64,000 nt of DNA, from contig CM067354.1 of NCBI GenBank assembly GCA_034190875.2, forward strand, positions 54,664,472 to 54,728,471. Direction: 5' to 3'. Position 1 is the stretch's first letter. Each line of letters opens with the position of its first letter. The translations under genes were made by a program, and so were the position numbers. The notes beneath the pieces were generated by a model. The model did no database searches and was not told the DNA's origin. It saw only the letters and a program-made list of their open reading frames with translations. This stretch comes from Urechis unicinctus (Eukaryota; Annelida; Polychaeta; Xenopneusta; Urechidae). Shown here one piece after another: positions 28,534 to 40,250 of the stretch.

Positions 28534-28868
28534 ATGAGCACATTGGAAGCAGTTCACACCCACAGAGACTATCATAAAATAGTGCTCAAAATGTTGCCAA
28601 CTTCATTCATCTCCAGTCGTCTGGAGAGTATTCTACAACAACATCAGTCTTCACCCGATATCTCTTCGAAGTTAGCGTGCGCGACTATTGCTACACCATG
28701 TTATCACTGTCCCCTTGTAAGTGGAAAGTACCCCAGCTGAAAACTTGTCTCCAACATAGGGGGGTCCCTTGTTCGAGTTATAAGAAAACTGAGCTCGTAC
28801 AATTAGTAAGAAATGCATGTAGCACTGTACATATTGTGGACTTGGTCAAATGCAGCCGAGCTTACTGA
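28534..28868 (+). pseudogene. Broken SAP-like frame inside element F
   Basis: A + strand frame starts with ATG at 28,534 and runs 68 codons. A second frame, open from about 28,677 to 28,868, overlaps it and carries the more interesting sequence. From about 28,708 it reads a W-K-V-P-Q-L-K stretch, then L-x-x-x-G-V-P, then a Lys-rich turn and T-E-L-V-Q-L-V. This spacing of hydrophobics, glycine and lysines fits a SAP (helix-extension-helix, DNA-binding) motif. SAP motifs are often found near the N-terminus of proteins carried by DNA transposons and viral-type recombinases. The frames are offset, so the gene is frameshifted or only the start of a longer lost gene. I infer a DNA-binding N-terminus; no catalytic domain is present. 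Confidence 0.45.
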
Positions 28869-29094
28869 GGCCTACTGTCTTGTTTATTTGATGACCAAGT
28901 GCGAATAGAGTCCCAGCACGATGGCATTGTTTGAAAGCGAAAGGGGAAATCAGCTGTTCTTCAACAGACACATACAGTCTATATAGTCTATAGAAAGATA
29001 TTCTTAAACAATTTCTCCAAAATAACACCAATATCAAACATAAAACGACGAATATTCACCACTGCTTAAATCTCTACGTTCCGCGTCGTGTATT

Positions 29095-29190
29095 GCCTTT
29101 GTGTTTTGGAAAAGCATGCCCCCATTTCCGGGGAAAAAATCAGTATCGCCGCCTGGCGGCCGCTACGGGAACCCGACATGTGAAGGCTCC
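29095..29190 (-). repeat. Right terminal inverted repeat of element F
   Basis: Read on the minus strand it begins GGAGCCTTCACATGTC and parallels the left repeat. The same right end recurs at 36,494-36,589. Confidence 0.7.
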
Positions 29191-32175
29191 TATTGTAGCC
29201 GTTGCGACGTTTTCATGGTTTATTTACAGTAAATAATGTCAAAATAATGAATAATTTATATATAGAAAATAACAAGTAAATTTAATTTCAAGTAACGGCA
29301 CAACTGTAACTGAAAAGAAGTGCCGAGTCTGTATAATCAAGGTACCGCTGCGGACATGGGTTTGGGTAACTAAAGAAGATTAGAGTCATTAGTCAGCTGT
29401 GTTTAAGTGAGGAATGTAATTGATAGCATCCGATCTACTTATTGTATCACGAATCTTGTCTAAAGTTATTCCTTTTATCTATATTATCTATTCAATCCAT
29501 TCATTAAAACGTAATATTGTGCAAATTGTGATAACTCTAGCTCTTGGGAAATGGTGGTCGATTCACAATTACATGTTGGGTAAATGTGCTTCATCTTCAC
29601 TTTAAGCTTGCCGTATATTACAGGCAAAATATTGTGTACGCTTTCCCAAATAAGCTCACTGCCTCAGTACGCTTAACATCAGCTCCATATAGAAAGCACC
29701 TGTGAATAACAGTCTGTTCCTACATACGTTGAAAATACTAGTATCAATAGGCACACGGTTTGTCTTACTAAAAAGTCACACTAGTAACCTAATCCCATGA
29801 TTGGCTTGATCAAGGTCCGATTCAATATACACTCAGTCTGCCCGAAACATTACAGTAGCTGTAACGTTGTTACGACGTCGAGGACATGATGGCTAATTCA
29901 GCGATGGCCAAAAATTCCCCAAACGAGTTAATTAGTGTTATAAATCCGCCTATTAACTAATCTCTCATCGCTGCAAAACCCTAATGCTGCACTGTGTAGG
30001 GTACATACACACTAGTGGAAATTTAGCAAGAAGTGTGAATGCATGTCGCCAGAGTTATGTTCGATGATTTTGCGGCCTAGGCGTGGCTTCCTTAAAGTAT
30101 CAACTGTCATTAAAATGTAAGTATGCCTGTGATATTCATTGCAGTAAATTACCAGAGCAAAGTATATGTAAATGTACGTCTGTAAAAGGCACATGCTATA
30201 TGCATCAGACTGAAGAATATTGTTTCTGATATCGGGCACTCCATACTTAATACACAACTCGACAACGATACCAAAGAAGCAGCAGGTTATACAATCACAT
30301 CACAGCTGCGGCCACTTTTCTACGCACAATTTTGCATGTCTCTTGTTAATTCATCGTGAACAAGATATCACAATGTTCCGACGTACATAAATTATGACTA
30401 CTTTCAAACCTTTGTGTCGTGCAACTGCCCTTTCTTATAGCCTTGGCTGCGCAAGTTGGATTGGGAGAGATGGCTTACAAAAGATTTTCCTCAACGCAAA
30501 ATTAAAACACACCGACCGTTCGCAAAATTTTACTTAGGAAATGTAATAGCATGGTTATTAAAGACTATGTAGTTGCTGAGTGCCGAAACTAGGCGTCACC
30601 GGAACATTCTCCTACTTTATGCCACAAGCAATAACGTTGGTACGGTAATAAATTCAGGCAAAGTCAGCACAACGTGTTGTACGGTATCAAGTTATCAAGG
30701 TAATTCAGGCTGATTAAATCATGACATCAATCCAACTCAAACACCTGAACTGATGAATTCTCTCCCTTAGCTCAATTTCAACGATTGAATCTATATACTC
30801 GCGAAGTTCGTCGTCAGAAATTTGTTTTCGGCAAATATATTTTAACAACCTTTGCATCCAGCGGTGAAATGAAGCATTTTGTAGACCATGTGTATCAGTT
30901 TACTGTTGGCCATCAAATGTTGGCAATGGGCAATCATATCTGTTGGTTTAATGGTGCGTACTGTTCCTTACTTCTATGAGACGCTGAGAATCGTACTTAT
31001 GAACATGGAATATTTTCTAGCCCAATTATCGCTGATGTGACAAAATGAAGCGTGAATTAATTTGAAATGATCCCCACTTACATATACTTGGATCGATTAA
31101 TTAATGCTGCTAAACATGAAACATGCTAGACAGCAGCCTATGCCTAAGATCGTTCATTGCATGATCTTATTGAATGTCTGCTATACCGGAAATGGTTATC
31201 AGCAATGATTCTTTCATTCCGAGAATTATAAAACCCTTACGTGCTGTTTGCCAAGGACATGCGCATCAATTTAACTACTCTTTGGCAATGGTATACTAAA
31301 TAAAAGAAAATATGATTTTAGTTACAAAGTGAATTGATGACGACGACAGGCTAAAAAATAATCGCCGGTAAAGCTTTTGTCTCAAGTCTCATTGCTACGA
31401 TTGTTCCAAGCCAATCTGCCAATTGCAGTTTGCCATCGCGGCGCTGTGTTTCTTATATCTTCGCAACGCATCAGCATCCTAAAAATTGCAAAGCATTAAC
31501 CATTTTTTATAATTTAAAAACAAATGCAGTTGTATATTATCTGCATCTGATGGAAGTTGGATTTCTGGTTCATAACTTTGATAAGATGCCTGCAGCAACG
31601 GACGATGTGTTTGATCGGGTACTCCGATCATGCTATCTGTGTAAGACACTCCAATCACACTGAATGCTTACAGCAGATGGACAAAACAAAGGGGCGATGT
31701 AAACAATATGTCGATCTCGTAGCTCTGACATTAACCTAATGCTGTATTACTTAGCTAAAGAAGCATTTTCTGTAATGCAGCAGAAAGTGTTTAATTGTCC
31801 CTTCATGGTTATGCGCACTAATATGTCCAAAATATGAACCAAAAAAACATATCCGATGGTGTGGACGGTCTACAGCAAGAAACATTACACGAGGGTAGTA
31901 GAGGTCGAATGGCGGATCCGTTGTTGTTTTCAATATACTACATGTGTGAAAAGATACCGAGTCTTGTGAGATCATCTAATGCTGTTTTCGATTTTGCCCT
32001 TTACATGATTACGGTTATATCTTGTTTTGTAGTGGATATGGGAAACCGCACTTATGGTATACTTTGGTAAGCATCACGGCATCTCGGGGTATTTGGTAGC
32101 CGTCACTTGTTCCTTCCGCTGTTTTCGCTTGCTGGACAATAGTACTTTTATTAGACTGCTGCGAGATGAATGGTT
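29191..32175 (+). repeat. Family B, copy B1
   Basis: The whole stretch aligns with 36,590-39,951 (B2), with only a few percent mismatches by eye, and more loosely with 45,547-47,515 (B3). Similarity to B2 starts upstream inside element F (29,025) and stops at 32,175, where B2 and B3 continue together without B1. B1 lacks a 462-bp segment that B2 has at 38,047-38,508. Small open frames recur in all copies, for example the 78 codons at 31,834-32,070. Their differences between copies are mostly non-silent, so they are not maintained. B1 is a truncated repeat copy, not a gene. Confidence 0.85.
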
Positions 32176-32916
32176 CCCATGATGCTACATAGCGGAGATG
32201 AGCAGGGAGCATTATGGTCTTTTGCACTTGTCATAAGTGCATACTATAAATAGTTTGTTAAAAATCATCTCCCCTACCCATCACTGTTAGAAATATAATG
32301 TCCCACCACCGATATTTTATTTTAAAATGACGTACTCACTCATATAGCAGGTAGTAACTCAACAATCTGCATGGTGTACAGCCCGTGCTTACCCACCATT
32401 TATGTCATGAAATGACATTAGTCATGTTTTATGGTAATGTTTATTTCTATCATTGTTAACATCCTTATTATTCTTTAATGTTCATTACTTAAGCAGAAAC
32501 ATCAACATTATTTGAATATATGGGTAAAACTGTTCCATGACAAACCCCGGATTCTCCAATCGGATTTTTTATCCATATTCACAACTCTCTGTTTACGATT
32601 TCTCAACCTTTCATTTATCCATGCTTATGCTTAACCGAAAATAAGTGCGCACTTGACCGTTGGCGACGAATATTGTCGAGCGCTTTTTGAAAGCCATGAA
32701 TACATTACATCTACTTGATCATCTGATAAATTATTTGTAGGTATGATATTTGTTGAAACCTGCTGGAATCGATTTAGTCAAGTTTGTTCCTCCAACAAGA
32801 GTTCCCAGTTTTTGCAAACATCAGATAACACGCAGACGGGCCAATTATTTGCCTTCTGTTTGACTCAGTCATCAACTGTCTTGTATGCCATGAAACAAAT
32901 TTCCGCCCTAATTTGA

Positions 32917-32974
32917 CTGTCCACGATTAATTGTTCAGAGACGTAAAGCTTTCTAAACAATTAGTCGTGGACAG
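32917..32974 (+). other. Perfect-length hairpin, 19-bp stem and 20-nt loop
   Basis: The arm 32,917-32,935 (CTGTCCACGATTAATTGTT) is complementary to 32,956-32,974 with a single mismatch and no gap. It is the strongest non-microsatellite hairpin I noticed. It could be a terminal structure of a small element, a palindromic target, or a structured RNA. Confidence 0.75.
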
Positions 32975-33140
32975 AGAACTAGAAACCGTTTATCCGGAAC
33001 GAAGTAGCGACGTCGAGTTCTTTGATATGGTAATTGATGAAGACAAGGCCAGCGATGAGTCTCGTTACACCTGCCAAATTACCTTGTCCCTCCCGCGATT
33101 GAAATCAATGATCATCAAAGGAACAACGAGCGCTTGGTAG
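32931..33140 (+). CDS. Unrecognised protein-like frame, possible exon
   Basis: An open frame of about 69 codons ends in TAG at 33,138-33,140. Composition is protein-like: an acidic middle with several Asp/Glu, a VVDRELETVYPER stretch, then YTCQITLSLPRL. It is less AT-rich than its neighbourhood. A TTGTTCAG acceptor-like word (ending 32,938) precedes it and there is no ATG at a sensible start, so a terminal exon is one reading. The frame overlaps the right arm of the 19-bp hairpin. I recognise no family, and chance is a serious alternative. Confidence 0.2.
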   Translation: MFRDVKLSKQLVVDRELETVYPERSSDVEFFDMVIDEDKASDESRYTCQITLSLPRLKSMIIKGTTSAW

Positions 33141-33326
33141 ATTTTTCATAAGAATATTGGTCTGATATTGTTTTGTTTATGTTATATTATACAAGCCACT
33201 GAATATAATCGCTGCTCTGAGTGAAAGCATATCACAGCATCCCAGAGTATTTGTTTTCATTCGATAGATGATTCTATAATTACACTTATGTCAGGCCGCT
33301 GATATGCAAATTGCATGATTCACCGT

Positions 33327-33356
33327 AATAGTAGTAGTAGTAGAAGTAGTAGTAAT
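33327..33356 (+). repeat. (TAG)n microsatellite
   Basis: About nine trinucleotide units of TAG with one AAG interruption. Confidence 0.9.
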
Positions 33357-34123
33357 TAATTGTTTATTATTATGAAGACATTCCCAGGTCCAAGGTTCTG
33401 TTTTCGTCGGTTGTGAAAAGTAGCAGCTTAATGCAAAATGTATAAAGTTTATTATTTCAATTCAAGCATAGATACTATCAACGCCAATACATGGCCATAA
33501 TGCCCCATCAGTACCGCCCGTATCTGGGTATAGCATGCCAATAGCTCTGATTGATAAACGTCTGCGCTAACTGATATGCCTCTCTTGTTTTCTCCCTTGG
33601 TTTTACAACGCTCTGTCTTTGTCTTTGTCTTAAAAACGTGGCCTGACCTTTTCGGAGCAAATTGTCGTATGGGCTATCCTCGCGCTGTACGGTCAATTTC
33701 GGTGTTTATGCGGCTGTGTTTAATTTTAAAAACATTGAAAAAAGTTACATCCACCATCTCCGGCATGCTGCATTTCAGAACTTTGCTTGGCTGTCGATAC
33801 AACCAACTTCGTGCTAATACCATGCGGGTGACCAAATGATAAGCCAAAGAAGCATTGGTCCAACTTTTCATACAAAAAGCTCTACAAGATAGCTCGCTGG
33901 CAATGTGATACAGCCTCTGTACAATGTCGATCTGTGACTACAGACTTTTTCCACACTCCGCAAAAAGGCACACGTATATCTTAATCCAATGCTTGGAGCA
34001 AATCAAGATTAACCTATGCCACATTATTGTAGCTGCAGCGTTGTAACGAGGTCGACAGTCTGACAGAGATCATAGCGGTTGCCAGACATTCAGTGTAATT
34101 GATCCGTCCATCACATCATATCC

Positions 34124-34237
34124 ACATCATTAGCCCGACCCTAATACTGTACTGTATGGGGTAGATGCTCATTAGTCTTAACATCGTTAGCCCGACCCTA
34201 ATACTGTACTGTATGGGGTAGATGCTCTTTAGTCTTA
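34124..34237 (+). repeat. 57-bp tandem duplication in C1
   Basis: Two adjacent, nearly identical 57-bp units contain TAGCCCGACCCTAATACTG and ATGGGGTAGATGCTC. They differ at only two or three positions, so the duplication is recent. C2 has a single equivalent. Confidence 0.9.
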
Positions 34238-34603
34238 ATTGAGTTGGCAGTGCTTATGCATCCGGCCAGGGGTATGTGTGGTGGAAAAGAACCACATAAC
34301 TCACTTGATGGATTCATTGTCATTCCAAATGGTACGTTAGCAGGTGCAGGATTCTCTGGTAACACCTGTCATGAATGATGTTTATGCAATGTACCCCCAC
34401 CTCCCACCCCCCGTAGTATTTCGTGCTCATATGAAGTTCATGTCAGATTGTTTATGCAAAACAAGTCTTAATATTTTCCAGAAGAACAATGTTTCAGATA
34501 TAAAGCACTACAGGCTAAATAAACAAATCGACAACATTGTAGCAGTGTGTTAATAAACACACCGCAAGTGTGATATGAGCAGCGTGTCGCTCATTTCAAG
34601 TCA

Positions 34604-35755
34604 GTGTCTGCACATCACAATATGCTGACTGTAAAATGTTTAACGAAGTGAGGCACGCAATGGCAGCAGGAACGAATTTCCTTCTATATATGCAATAACA
34701 TATACCGTTTAATGACGTGTGTTACTTGATTATATTATGTAGTCGCCACCCGAAAAAGTTTGCAAATTGCATATTTTTCGGATGTGAAAACATTTGTGTG
34801 AACAAAGCTAGAAGTGAATACCCATTTTAAAATTATAGCATTAAATTAACTTAATATCATGTTTAAAAAAGGCTGTGAAACAGTGCAATATCGCATGAGG
34901 TTGTGTTTTCGACTTGCTATGCAGGAGACCCTCGGCCATTCAAACATGGCAGGTGCTCGAGCGTTGAATGCCATATTACCAGGATGGTACTGGCAATAGT
35001 CAATGTCTGCACATCACAATATGCTGACTGTAAAATGTTGAACGACGTAAGGCACCCAATGGCAGCAGGAACGAATTTCCTCCTATATATGCAATAACAC
35101 ATACCGTTTAATGACGTGTGTTACTTAAGGATATTATGTAGTCGCCACCCGAAAAAGTTTGCAAATTGCATATTTTTCGGATGTGAAAACATTTGTGTGA
35201 ACAAAGCTAGAAGTGAATACCCATTTTAAAATTATAGCATTAAATTAACTAAATATCATGTTTAAAAAAGGCTGTGAAACAGTGCAATATCGCATGAGGT
35301 TGTGTTTTCGACTTGCTATGCAGGAGACCCTCGGCCATTCAAACATGGCAGGTGCTCGAGCGTTGAATGCCATATTACCAGGATGGTACTGGCAATAGTA
35401 AAATTCTGAACATCACAATATGCTGACTGTAAAATGTTGAACGACGTAAGGCACCCAATGGCAGCAGGAACGAATTTCCTCCTATATATGCAATAACACA
35501 TACCGTTTAATGACGTGTGTTGCTTAAGGATATTATGTAGTTGCCACCCGAAAAAGTTTGCAAATTACATATTATTCGGATGTGAAAACATTTGTGTAAA
35601 TAAAGCTAGAAGGGAATACCCATTTTAAAATTATAGCATTAGATTAAAGGTTGTGTTTTCGACTTGCTGCACAGGAGACCCTCGGCCATTCAAACATGGC
35701 GCGTGCTGGAGCGTTGAATGCCATATTACCAGGATGGTACTGGCAACAGAACAGG
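34604..35755 (+). repeat. 399-bp tandem array, nearly three units
   Basis: The word ACATCACAATATGCTGACTG recurs at 34,612, 35,011 and 35,410, giving an exact 399-bp period. Units one and two are almost identical. Unit three has more changes and lacks about 50 bp after 35,645. Each unit carries ATGGCAGCAGGAACGAATTT, TTTTCGGATGTGAAAACATT and GACCCTCGGCCATTCAAACA. The related C2 copy has one unit only. Minus-strand open frames of about 61 codons repeat with the array and are by-products. Confidence 0.95.
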
Positions 35756-36115
35756 AAATTTGAATCAAGGATATGACATCTCAACAAGGGATTGGAGGAA
35801 TCAAAGAAGTTGCAAACATTCGGTAGAATTTGCACATTTAAACATATCTAGTGTCCATTGGCTTGTGTCATATCTATAGGCATATGAATCACCATAATTG
35901 CAAATCTGATATCAGAGTAAATCGCAGCATCCACTAGTTTACTCAACACTGTCTGTGGTGTCTCACTTGATAATCAGGTAGTTACTGTTAAATTGCACCG
36001 CCGGAAAGGGACTGTTATGATTGATTTTGCCTATCATGCATAATAATATGAAAGACCAACTGCGCTGATGGGCAGGCTCATATCAGGATGATACTTTTGA
36101 TATTCGCAAATATTA

Positions 36116-36423
36116 GAAAACCAGATCGTGGAAACAACAAAGAAAAATGTACTCTTTTCTCAGATAGCGCCGTTCATGATATGCAAGATAAGTATTTTTG
36201 ACGTTAATGATCGCTGAACAATCCATATGTTGTAGCCTTAGCTAATCTCGAAATGACCGTGTCAAGTGAATAATTATCTTATTAAATAGTTCTTGTAATT
36301 TTAATCCCCTGACATGACAAGAATGCCACAGATGAAAGTTGTTAAGGAACCAGTGAAAACTCTTATCAGCAATGTGACGTCACACTTTGCAGTTCTACAG
36401 TGATACAGCTCTTTTCCGTAGTC
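36116..36423. other. Unassigned spacer before B2
   Basis: About 300 bp of AT-rich sequence, with no gene, repeat partner or structure that I recognise. Confidence 0.5.
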
Positions 36424-36589
36424 ACACCAATATCAAACATAAAACGACAAATTTTCACAATAGCTTAAATCTTTACGTTCCGCGTCGTGTATTGCCTTTG
36501 TGTTTTAGAAAGGCATGCCCCCATTTCCGGGGAAAAATCTGTATCGCCACCTGGCGGCCGCGATGGGAACCCGACATTATGAAGGCTCC
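36424..36589 (+). mobile_element. Right-end remnant of element F at the start of B2
   Basis: The last 166 bp of element F, including its right inverted repeat and ending GAAGGCTCC followed by TA, are present and continue without a break into B2, as at 29,025-29,191. The left part of F is missing. The duplicated block therefore already contained F, and the breakpoint fell inside it. Confidence 0.85.
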
Positions 36590-38046
36590 TATTGTTGCTG
36601 TTGCGACGTTTTCATGGTTTATTTGCAGTAAATAATGTCAAAATAATGAATTAGTGATATATAGAAAATAACAAGAAAATTTAATTTCAAGTAACGGCAC
36701 AACTGTAACTGAAAAGAAGTGCCGTGTCTGTATAATCAAGGTACCGCTGCGGACATGGGTTTGGGTAACTAATGAAGATTTTAGTCATTAGTCAGCTGTG
36801 TTTAAGTGAGGAATGTAACTGAGAGCATCCGATCTACTTATTGTATCACGAATCTTGTCTAAAGTTATTCCTATTATCTATATTATCTATTCAATCCATT
36901 CATTCAAACGTAATATTGTTCAAATTGTGATAACTCTAGCTCTTGGGAAATGGTGGTCGATTCACAATTATATGTTGGGTAAATGTGCTTCATCTTCACT
37001 TTAAGCCTTCGTTAGGTTGCCGTATATTACAGGCAAAATATTGTGTACGCTTTCCCAAATAAGCTCGCTGCCTCAGTAGGCTTATCATCAGCTCCATATA
37101 AAAAGCACCCTGTGATAACAGACTGTTCCTACATACGTTGAAAATAATAGTATCAATAGGCACACGGTTTGTCTTACTAAAAGGTCACACTAGCAACCTA
37201 ATCCCTTGATTGGCTTGATCAAGGTCCGATTCAATATACACCTCAGTCTGCCCGAAACATTACAGTAGCTGTAACGTTGTTACGACGTCGAGGACATGAT
37301 GGCTAATTCAGCGATGGCCAAAAATTCCCCAAACGAGTTAATTAGTGTAATAAATCCGCCTATTAACTAATCTCTGGTCGCTGCAAAACCCTAATGCTGC
37401 ACTGTGTAGGGTACATACACACTAGTGGAAATTGAGCAAGAAGTGTGAATGCATGTCGCCAGAGTTATGTTCGATGATTTTGCGGCCTAGGCGTGGCTTC
37501 CTTAAAGTATCAACTGTCATTAAAATGTAAGTATGCCTGTGATATTCATTGCAGTAAATTACCAGAGCAAAGTATATGTAAATGTACGTCTGTAAAAGGC
37601 ACATGCTATATGCATCAGACTGAAGAATATTGTTTCTGATATCGGGCACTCCATGCTTAATACACAACTCGACAACGATACCAAAGAAGCAGCAGGTTAT
37701 ACAATCACATCACAGCTGCGGCCACTTTTCTACGCACAATTTTGCATGTCTTTTGTTAATTCATCGTGAACAAGATATCACAATGTTCCGACGTACATAA
37801 ATTATGACTACTTTCAAACCTTTGTTTCGTGCAACTGCCCTTTCTTATAGCCTTGGCTGCGCAAGTTGGATTGGGAGAGATGGCTTACAAAAGATTTTCC
37901 TCAACGCAAAATTAAAACACACGGACCGCTCACAAAATGTTTACTTAGGAAATGTAATAGCATGGTTATTAAAGACTATGTAGGTGCTGAGTGCCGAAAC
38001 TATGCGTCACTGGAACATTCTCCTACTTTATGCCATAAGCAATAAC

Positions 38047-38508
38047 ATTTCACGCTGCATTCTGCGCAGCTGTGCTCCATTCATTGACACTTTATATGTT
38101 TCACAGGCCAATCGTTTTATTCGTTTGGAATTACAATGGCTTGGCATTATGATATACCAAAAAGTATGAGATGAATAATCTATTTATTGTTGTCATTGTG
38201 TGTGGGGTAGAGTTATGAATGCATGAGAGAGTCTTATTTGCCCTTTAGAACCAATTGCATTGTGTCTGCAGCTTTTATTGACCTAGTTACATCCTCTGCG
38301 CTGCCAATATATTACCTGTTTGTGAAGCCTCAGAGGTTAGCACAGGTGCTACACTGTCTTTACGACCGTACATGGACCAAATCAAACATAGTATATATTG
38401 AGTAAATAACATCTTAGCGACTCATCTGGGGACTATCGTATCGACCAAATAGCGCCATCACTGTCTTTATAGAGATCAAGTGGCTACAATGGCGGTATCG
38501 AGGGGCGC
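38047..38508 (+). other. 462-bp segment present in B2, absent from B1
   Basis: B1 reads CAATAAC directly into GTTGGTACGG (around 30,632), while in B2 462 bp separate these words. No terminal repeats or clear target-site duplication are visible. Two overlapping 60-codon frames (37,984-38,169 and 38,223-38,405) lie in or across it without recognisable motifs. Insertion into B2 and deletion from B1 cannot be separated here, because B3 is deleted or diverged in this part. Confidence 0.7.
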
Positions 38509-40250
38509 GTTGGTACGGTAATAAATTCAGGCAATGTCAGCACAACGTGTTGTACGGTATCAAGTTATCAAGGTAATTCAGGCTGATTAAATCACGATGA
38601 ATTCTCTCCCTTAGCTCAATTTCAACGACTGAATCTATAAACTCGCGAGATTCGTCGTCAGAAATTTGTTTTCGGCAAATATATTTTAACAACCTTTGCA
38701 TCCAGCGGTGAAATGAAGCATGTTGTAGACCATGTGTATCAGTTTACTGTTGGCCATCAAATGTTGGCCATGGGCAATCATATCTGTTGGTTTAATGGTG
38801 CGTACCTGTTCCTTACTTCTATGAGACGCTGAGAATCGCATGGAACATGGAATATTTTCTAGCCCAATTATCGCTGATGCGACAAAATGAAGCGTGAATT
38901 AATTCGAAATGATCCCCACTTTCCTATACTTGGATCGATCAATTAATGCTGCTAAACATGAAACATGCTAGACAGCAGCCTATGCCTAAGATCGTCCATT
39001 GCATGATCTTATTGAATGTCTGCTCTACCGGAAAAGATTATCGGCAATGATCCTATCACTCCGACAATTATAAAACCCTTACGTGCTGTTTGCCAAGGAC
39101 ATGCGCATCAATTTAACTAATCTTTGGCAGTGGTATACTAAATACAAGAAAATATGATTTTAGTTACAAAGTGAATTGATGACGACGACAGACTAAGATT
39201 GCAGTTTGCCACCGCTGCGTTGTGTTTCTTATATCTTCGCAACGCATCAGCATCCTAAAAATTGCAATGCATTAACCATTTTTTATAATTTAAAAACAAA
39301 TGCAGTTGTATATTATCTGCATCTGATGGAAGTTGGATTTCTGGTTCATAACTTTGATAAGATATATGCAGCAACGGACGATGTGTTTGATCGGGTACAC
39401 CGATCATGCTATCTGTGTAAGACACTCCAATCACACTGAATGCTTACAGCAGATAGACAAAACAAAGAGGCGATGTAAACAATATGTCGATCTCGTAGCT
39501 CTGTCATTAACCTAATACCGTATCACTTAGCTAAAGAAGCATTTTCTGTAATGCAGCAGAAAGTGTTTAATTGTCCCTTCATAGTTATGCGCACTAATAT
39601 GTCCAAAATATGAATAAAAAAACATATCCGATGGTGTGGACGGTCTACAGCAAGAAACATTACACGAGGGTAGTAGAGGTCGAATGGCGGATCCGTTGTT
39701 GTTTTCAATATACTACATGTGTGAACAGATACCGAGTCTTGTGAGATCATCTAATGCTGTTTTCGATTTTGCGCTTTACATGATTACGGTTATATCTTGT
39801 TTTGTAGTGGATACGGGAAACCACACTTACGGTATACTTTGGTAAGCATCACGGCATCTCGGGGTATTTGGTAGCCGTCACTTGTTCCTTCCGTCTGTTT
39901 TCGCTTGCTGGACAATAGTACTTTTATTAGACTGCTGCGAGATGAATGGTTAAGTTGATATCGTCAATATGACTGGGTATGCGCCCGAAGAATGGAAGGA
40001 AATTGATTTTACTCCAGGCGTCTCATAGTCCCACTTCTGGGATATGTTTTCGCATTTCTTTTAATGGGGGCAAGTGAGAAACAGCAATCGACAATACAAT
40101 GTATTTAGCATACAGAGTTGTCGCAATATGTGCTATACATATATCAGTTGTTTTCCTCATCACATTCTGAAAACATTGTATTGGCCATATATAAATAAGA
40201 CATTATGATATTGTTCTTAAGATATCTGTTATGATGATATATGATGGACA

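Larger units (their letters stand above)
28274..29190 (+). mobile_element. 917-bp TIR element with TA target site (family F)
   Basis: The left end (28,274 rightwards) and the reverse complement of the right end (29,190 leftwards) align for roughly 90-100 bp with mismatches and a gap. The shared words are GGAGCCTTCACAT, GGTTCCCGT, GCGGCCGC and GGGGGCATG. A TA dinucleotide lies directly outside each end (28,272-28,273 and 29,191-29,192), consistent with a cut-and-paste DNA transposon that duplicates TA. The interior is richer in GC and CpG than its surroundings and holds a broken frame with a SAP-like motif. At under 1 kb with no transposase it is non-autonomous. I cannot assign a superfamily. 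The terminus alternatively could include the TA as part of a longer TIR. Confidence 0.7.
32176..33940. other. Unassigned segment between B1 and C1
   Basis: No second copy is recognised. It contains a strong hairpin and protein-like frame at 32.9-33.1 kb and a small (TAG)n tract. It also has a minus-strand Arg/Gln/Lys-rich frame of 62 codons (33,508-33,696) that I cannot assign. Confidence 0.5.
33945..36115 (+). repeat. Family C, copy C1
   Basis: About 33,945-34,860 aligns with the reverse complement of 51,750-52,640, and 36,035-36,110 with the reverse complement of 51,540-51,620. C1 is longer than C2 mainly because of a 399-bp tandem array. The first part also resembles family B distantly. 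The stretch with TAGCTG..CGTTGT and the ACCCTAAT..TGCACTGT or ACTGTACTGT words parallels 29,810-30,020. A GATGGATTCATTGTCATTC word parallels B3 at about 46,028. C is thus probably an older relative of B. No coding frame is supported. Confidence 0.75.

Noticed and set aside
28700-28735. GTAAGT and CCCCAG words that could bound a tiny intron in element F
   Set aside because: The interval is only about 20 bp, too short for a spliceosomal intron, and it lies inside the SAP-like motif.
31834-32070. 78-codon frame repeated in B1, B2 and B3
   Set aside because: Copies differ mainly at amino-acid-changing positions, with an in-frame deletion in B3. It is open by chance within a repeat.
34917-35501. 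Two nearly identical 61-codon minus-strand frames
   Set aside because: They repeat only because of the 399-bp tandem array. They start without context, and the equivalent part of C2 does not support a gene.
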